Assembly: GCA_021802595.1 (NCBI GenBank)
Contig: JAJZRT010000108.1
Span: forward strand, 1 to 9,075
From: Pseudomonadota bacterium
GTDB taxonomy: Bacteria > Pseudomonadota > Gammaproteobacteria > Burkholderiales > Thiobacillaceae
Direction: 5' to 3'
DNA length: 9,075 bases
Made by a program: the position numbers and the translations under genes. Under the pieces are notes generated by a model. It saw nothing but the letters and a program-made list of their open reading frames with translations, did no database searches and was not told the origin of the DNA. Shown here piece by piece: positions 5,842 through 9,075 of this stretch. Numbering within the stretch: the stretch's first letter is position 1; the number at the start of each line of letters is the position of its first letter.

Positions 5842-7671
5842 TCAGCGGCCGCGCATGAACATGGCGTCGAGTTCGCCGAGGCCGATCTGGAACCAGGTCG
5901 GACGGCCATGGTTGCACTGCCCGGCCCGTTCGGTGGCCTCCATCTCGCGCAACAGGGCATTCATCTCGGGCAACGTCAGGCGCCGGTTGGCGCGCACCGC
6001 GCCATGGCAGGCGAGCGTCGCAAGCAACTCGTTGCGGCGCTCGGCCAGCAGGCGTGCCACACCGAATTCGGCCACTTCGGCCAACACCGCGCGGGTGAGC
6101 TCGACCGGATCGGCATCCTTCAAAAGCCACGGCACCGAACGCACCGCCACCGAGGTCGGCGAGGTGACCGACAACTCGAACCCGATCCCGGCCAGCGACT
6201 CCAGATGCGGGCCGATTTCGGCCACATCGCGGGCATCGACCGTGAGCGCGACCGGGATCAGCAGGGTCTGCGCCGGCACCACACGGGCGTCGAGCGCGGT
6301 CTTGAGCTTCTCGTAGACGACGCGTTCGTGCGCGGCATGCATGTCGACCAGCACCAGCCCCTGCGCGTTCTGCGCCAGCACGTAGACCCCGTGCAGTTGC
6401 GCCAGCGCGTAGCCGAGCAGCGGCACATCGCCCTGCCCGCTTTCCGGGAATGGCTGCGCCGCAGGCGCAACAGCCCCCCCCGAACCCTGAGCCCTGGCCC
6501 CAGGCTCCTCTCCCAAAGGCGCACCACTTGATGGATGCGCCGCAAGCGGCGCATAGAACGCCATCGCCTCGTTCACCTGCAGCGGCATCGACGTCTGCCG
6601 CGGTGCAACCCAAGCCGGCCTCGGCGTGCCGGTCTCCGTCCCTAGTGCGGCGACGGGAAGGCTTTCCCCCCCCGCCGGCGCCGACAGCATGCGCTCGACC
6701 GCATGCAGCAGAAACTGGTGCACGCCGCGCCCATCGCGAAAGCGGATCTCGGTCTTGGCCGGATGCACGTTGACGTCGACCAGCTCGGGCGGCAGGTCGA
6801 TGAACAGGCAATAGGCCGGGTTCAGCTGATGGTGCAGCACGTCACGATAGGCCTCCTTCAGCGCGTGGACGATCAGCTTGTCGCGCACGTAGCGGCCGTT
6901 GACGAAGACATGCTGGCTGTCGCGCCCCCCCGTTGCGGCACTGGGGCGGATCACCCAGCCGGACACCCTGAGCACCCCGGCGGCCGCGTCGACCGCGATG
7001 GCATCGCGCTCGAACGCCTCGCCCAACACCTGCCGCACCCTCGATGCGGCAGGCTCGGTGTTGAGTCGCAATTGCACCCGGCCGTTATGCGTCAGCGTAA
7101 AGGCCGTGGCAGGATTTGCCAGCGCCAGCCGCCGCACAGCCTCGGCACAGTGGGCGTACTCGGTAGCCTCGGTCTTGAGAAACTTGCGCCGCGCCGGCGT
7201 GTTGAAGAACAGGTCCTGGATGTCGATCGTGGTGCCGATCGCACGCGCCGCCGGTGACGGCGCGCCGAGCCGCCCGCCTTCGGCCTGCACGGTCCAGGCA
7301 TGTTCGGCGCCGGGATGATACGAGTTGGCGATGCGGCTGGTGAGCTGTACCCGCGCAATGGCGGCAATCGACGCCAGCGCCTCGCCGCGGAAGCCCAGGC
7401 TCGCCACCTGTTCGAGGTCGGCGAGACTGGCGATCTTGCTGGTGGCGTGACGGGTCAGGGCGAGCGCAAGTTCGTCGCGCGCGATGCCGCTGCCGTTGTC
7501 GGCAACCCGGATGCGCTTGACGCCCCCATGCTCCAGATCGACCTGGATCTCGGTGGCGCCCGCATCGAGGCTGTTTTCCAGAATCTCCTTCAGCGCGGCA
7601 GCGGGACGCTCGACCACCTCGCCGGCGGCGATCTGCGAAATCAGCACATCGGGCAGGACGCGGATGCTCAC
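5842..7671 (-). CDS. mutL: DNA mismatch repair protein MutL (endonuclease-type)
   Basis: ATP-driven mismatch-repair mediator linking MutS to strand incision and excision. The 609 residues contain an N-terminal GHKL ATPase with KEILENSLDAGAT (Glu29, Asn33), DNGSGI (58-63), HATSKI and GFRGEALASI (93-102), then NTPARRKFLK and the transducer domain. A Pro/Ala-rich linker precedes a C-terminal dimerisation domain with DMHAAHERVVYE (443-454), ACHGAVR (around Cys555) and CNHGRP (586-591). These three match the metal-binding endonuclease motifs of MutL proteins from MutH-lacking bacteria, with Met in place of Gln in DQHA(X)2E(X)4E. I chose the GTG at 7671 because it gives the canonical MSIRVLPDVLISQIAAGEVVERP start, has AGGG 5 nt upstream, and overlaps the preceding stop as GTGA. 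The coding strand carries G runs of 8, 8 and 7. Confidence 0.97.
   Translation of the reverse strand: MSIRVLPDVLISQIAAGEVVERPAAALKEILENSLDAGATEIQVDLEHGGVKRIRVADNGSGIARDELALALTRHATSKIASLADLEQVASLGFRGEALASIAAIARVQLTSRIANSYHPGAEHAWTVQAEGGRLGAPSPAARAIGTTIDIQDLFFNTPARRKFLKTEATEYAHCAEAVRRLALANPATAFTLTHNGRVQLRLNTEPAASRVRQVLGEAFERDAIAVDAAAGVLRVSGWVIRPSAATGGRDSQHVFVNGRYVRDKLIVHALKEAYRDVLHHQLNPAYCLFIDLPPELVDVNVHPAKTEIRFRDGRGVHQFLLHAVERMLSAPAGGESLPVAALGTETGTPRPAWVAPRQTSMPLQVNEAMAFYAPLAAHPSSGAPLGEEPGARAQGSGGAVAPAAQPFPESGQGDVPLLGYALAQLHGVYVLAQNAQGLVLVDMHAAHERVVYEKLKTALDARVVPAQTLLIPVALTVDARDVAEIGPHLESLAGIGFELSVTSPTSVAVRSVPWLLKDADPVELTRAVLAEVAEFGVARLLAERRNELLATLACHGAVRANRRLTLPEMNALLREMEATERAGQCNHGRPTWFQIGLGELDAMFMRGR
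6474..6931 (-). repeat. Three G homopolymer tracts inside mutL
   Basis: The plus strand shows C8 at 6474-6481, C8 at 6666-6673 and C7 at 6925-6931, which are G runs in the mutL message. The first two lie in the linker region of the protein and encode Gly-rich stretches. The third lies within the transducer domain. The frame is intact through all three. Confidence 0.9.
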
Positions 7672-8207
7672 AACGACCCTGCAAACGGCACGCCCCGGCG
7701 CGCCGCCATGGCGCGGCCGAGGCGCTCGATGGCGGCGGCATCCAGCACCTGCCGCGCCAGCGGCAGCACGTGGGCGTTCTCGAAGTCGAGGTGGGTGCGG
7801 TTGAACGCGACGAAACGGCATACCAGGGCCTCGTCGAGCGCCGCCGTCAGCCCCCCGGCAATCAGCGCAAGTTGCGGACGAAGCTGCCGCCACAGCAGCG
7901 CGTGTTCTTCGTGTTCGAGGGTGAGGGTTTCGACCAGATCGCAGGCGCCTGGCGCACCCGCTTCCTCGAGCAGCGGAAACAGGTTGCGCTCCTCGTCGTC
8001 GTGGTGTTGAACCGCCGCCGTATCGAAATAGGCCAGCACCGCTGCGGCCGCCTGCTGCGCCTGCGCATCCGCACCGTGCGTCGGCACATGCGCCAGCAGC
8101 TTGTCGAGCGTGTCGCACTGCCGGGCGATGCGGCTGTGACAAGACTCGAGCACATCGAGCGGCCGGTCGAATCCGGGGGCCGCCGCACCCAGCAGGCTGA
8201 CGGTCAT
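7668..8207 (-). CDS. Hemerythrin (HHE)-domain protein
   Basis: A 179-residue four-helix-bundle protein of the hemerythrin/HHE cation-binding family, predicted to carry a di-iron site. Candidate ligands, in family order, are His24 (CHSRI), His68/His69 with Glu72/Glu73 (HHDDEERNLFPLL), His99 and His102 (EHEEH), and His139 with Glu143 (HLDFENAHVLPLA). This H...HxxxE...H...HxxxE-type pattern fits the family. Such proteins bind O2 or NO or buffer iron. The role here is not known. The ATG overlaps the amidase stop as ATGA, and its own stop overlaps the mutL GTG by 4 nt, so it is a coupled middle gene of an amidase–HHE–mutL operon. No signal peptide is present, so it is cytoplasmic, unlike the amidase. 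Confidence 0.92.
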   Translation of the reverse strand: MTVSLLGAAAPGFDRPLDVLESCHSRIARQCDTLDKLLAHVPTHGADAQAQQAAAAVLAYFDTAAVQHHDDEERNLFPLLEEAGAPGACDLVETLTLEHEEHALLWRQLRPQLALIAGGLTAALDEALVCRFVAFNRTHLDFENAHVLPLARQVLDAAAIERLGRAMAARRGVPFAGSL

Positions 8208-9075
8208 GGATTGCGCGTCAGCCGCGAAGGAGCGGTCAGAGGATGCTTGTTGAAATAGTCCTTGATGCCGTCCACGATGGCGCCCACCAGTTTGTCCTGG
8301 TAGCCGGGATCGTTCAGGCGTTTTTCTTCGTCCGGATTGGAGATGAAGGCCGTCTCCACCAGAATCGACGGGATATCCGGCGCCTTCAGCACGGCAAATC
8401 CTGCCTGTTCCACCTGCCCTCTGTGCAAGGTATTGACGCTTCCGATTTCCCTCAGCACCGCCTTCCCCAGTTTCAGACTGTCGTTGATGGTCGCAGTCTG
8501 CGACAGGTCGATCAGGGTGCGCTTGAGGAAGGGGTCCTTGACGTCGACGTTGACGCCCCCGATCAGGTCGGCGTCGTTTTCCTTCTTGGCCAGCCAGCGC
8601 GCAGCCACCGACGTCGCACCGTGCTCGGACAGGGCGAACACCGACGAACCGCGCGCATCCGGCTTGATGAAGGCGTCGGCGTGGATCGACACGAACAGAT
8701 CGGCTTTCAGCGCACGGGCCTTGACGACGCGCTGCCCGAGCGGAACGAAATAGTCACCGTCACGGATCAGCACGGCACGCATGTTTTCCTGGGTGTCGAT
8801 TTTCTGCTTGAGCTTCTTGGCCAGCGCCAGCGTGATGTCCTTCTCGTGCGAACCGTTCGCGCCGCTGGCACCGGGATCCTCGCCACCGTGGCCGGCGTCG
8901 ACCGCCACCGTGATCAGCCGCGCATACTTCGACGTCTCCGGCCTGGTCGGGGTGGCCGGCTCGGCCACGTTCGGCGGTGGTGTCACGGCCGGCGCGGCCG
9001 CCGTATCGCCTGCCTGGGCCGGGTAGAGATCCACCACCAGCCGGTGGCTGTATTGACCCTGCGGCTGCAGCTGGA
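8204..9075 (-). CDS. amiC: N-acetylmuramoyl-L-alanine amidase, AmiC type (partial, N-terminus outside window)
   Basis: Periplasmic zinc amidase that cuts the stem peptide from MurNAc during septal splitting. The frame is open to the window edge. The visible N-terminal part (QYSHRLVVDLYPAQ) is the end of an AMIN domain, followed by an Ala/Pro-rich linker and the Amidase_3 catalytic domain. Zinc and catalytic residues are visible: His in DAGHGGEDPG (codon at 8888-8890), Glu in HEKDI (8843-8845), His in SIHADAF (8681-8683) and the catalytic Glu in LVETAFISN (8354-8356). A long insertion (KDPFLKRTLIDLSQTATIN...) corresponds to the regulatory helix region of AmiA/B/C enzymes, which are activated by LytM proteins such as EnvC or NlpD. 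A GTG at 9037 is not the start, because AMIN sequence continues upstream of it. AmiB is possible, as no LysM domain is seen after the catalytic domain. Confidence 0.95.
   Translation of the reverse strand, partial: QLQPQGQYSHRLVVDLYPAQAGDTAAAPAVTPPPNVAEPATPTRPETSKYARLITVAVDAGHGGEDPGASGANGSHEKDITLALAKKLKQKIDTQENMRAVLIRDGDYFVPLGQRVVKARALKADLFVSIHADAFIKPDARGSSVFALSEHGATSVAARWLAKKENDADLIGGVNVDVKDPFLKRTLIDLSQTATINDSLKLGKAVLREIGSVNTLHRGQVEQAGFAVLKAPDIPSILVETAFISNPDEEKRLNDPGYQDKLVGAIVDGIKDYFNKHPLTAPSRLTRNP

Noticed and set aside
9035..9037. GTG 9037 as the amidase start
   Set aside because: AMIN-domain sequence (QYSHRLVV) continues in frame upstream to the window edge, so the gene is truncated by the window.
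1..9075. CRISPR arrays, tRNA genes, insertion sequences, att sites
   Set aside because: No regularly spaced repeats, tRNA-like cloverleaf, transposase motif or flanking direct repeats were found on reading both strands.

Overview
The window reads as chromosomal DNA from a GC-rich Gram-negative bacterium, most likely a betaproteobacterium. This rests on codon bias, the amidase–mutL and exbB–exbD arrangements, and the wording of the proteins. A sulfur-oxidising, Thiobacillus-like host is only a guess, based on one gene. I see no tRNA, rRNA, CRISPR array, integrase or transposase.

Left end (1-1150). On the minus strand lie exbB and a truncated exbD, the proton-driven energisers of TonB-type transport. 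A 290-bp AT-rich intergenic region follows. It holds an inverted pair of DnaA-box-like 9-mers and a 7-bp-stem hairpin. Next come xseA (plus; exonuclease VII large subunit) and the convergent miaA (minus; tRNA A37 prenyltransferase). A eukaryotic-type class I fructose-bisphosphate aldolase (plus) diverges from miaA.

Middle (4640-5841). This is the most unusual part. After a strong hairpin terminator come two minus-strand genes, each a separate transcription unit with its own AT-rich upstream region. One is a 151-residue ABM-fold protein that carries an apparent HxxxH...E iron triad and a Cys spaced as in sulfur oxygenase reductase, but at half its length. The other is a 117-residue LexA/S24-type domain protein without a DNA-binding domain and with Arg near the position of the usual catalytic Lys. 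Upstream of both lies the same 25-bp element, which closely matches the type-1 IscR (Rrf2-family) operator. I propose that they form one small iron-sulfur- or redox-responsive regulon.

Right end (5842-9075). On the minus strand, a tightly coupled operon runs amiC (5' end outside the window) – hemerythrin-like protein – mutL, with 4-base stop/start overlaps at both junctions. amiB/C, mutL and miaA are neighbours in many proteobacteria. Here mutL and miaA are separated by the aldolase and the two-gene middle module, and a hemerythrin gene sits between the amidase and mutL. MutL keeps the C-terminal endonuclease motifs, so nicking by MutL itself is expected. Its gene also contains three G homopolymer runs of 7-8 bases.
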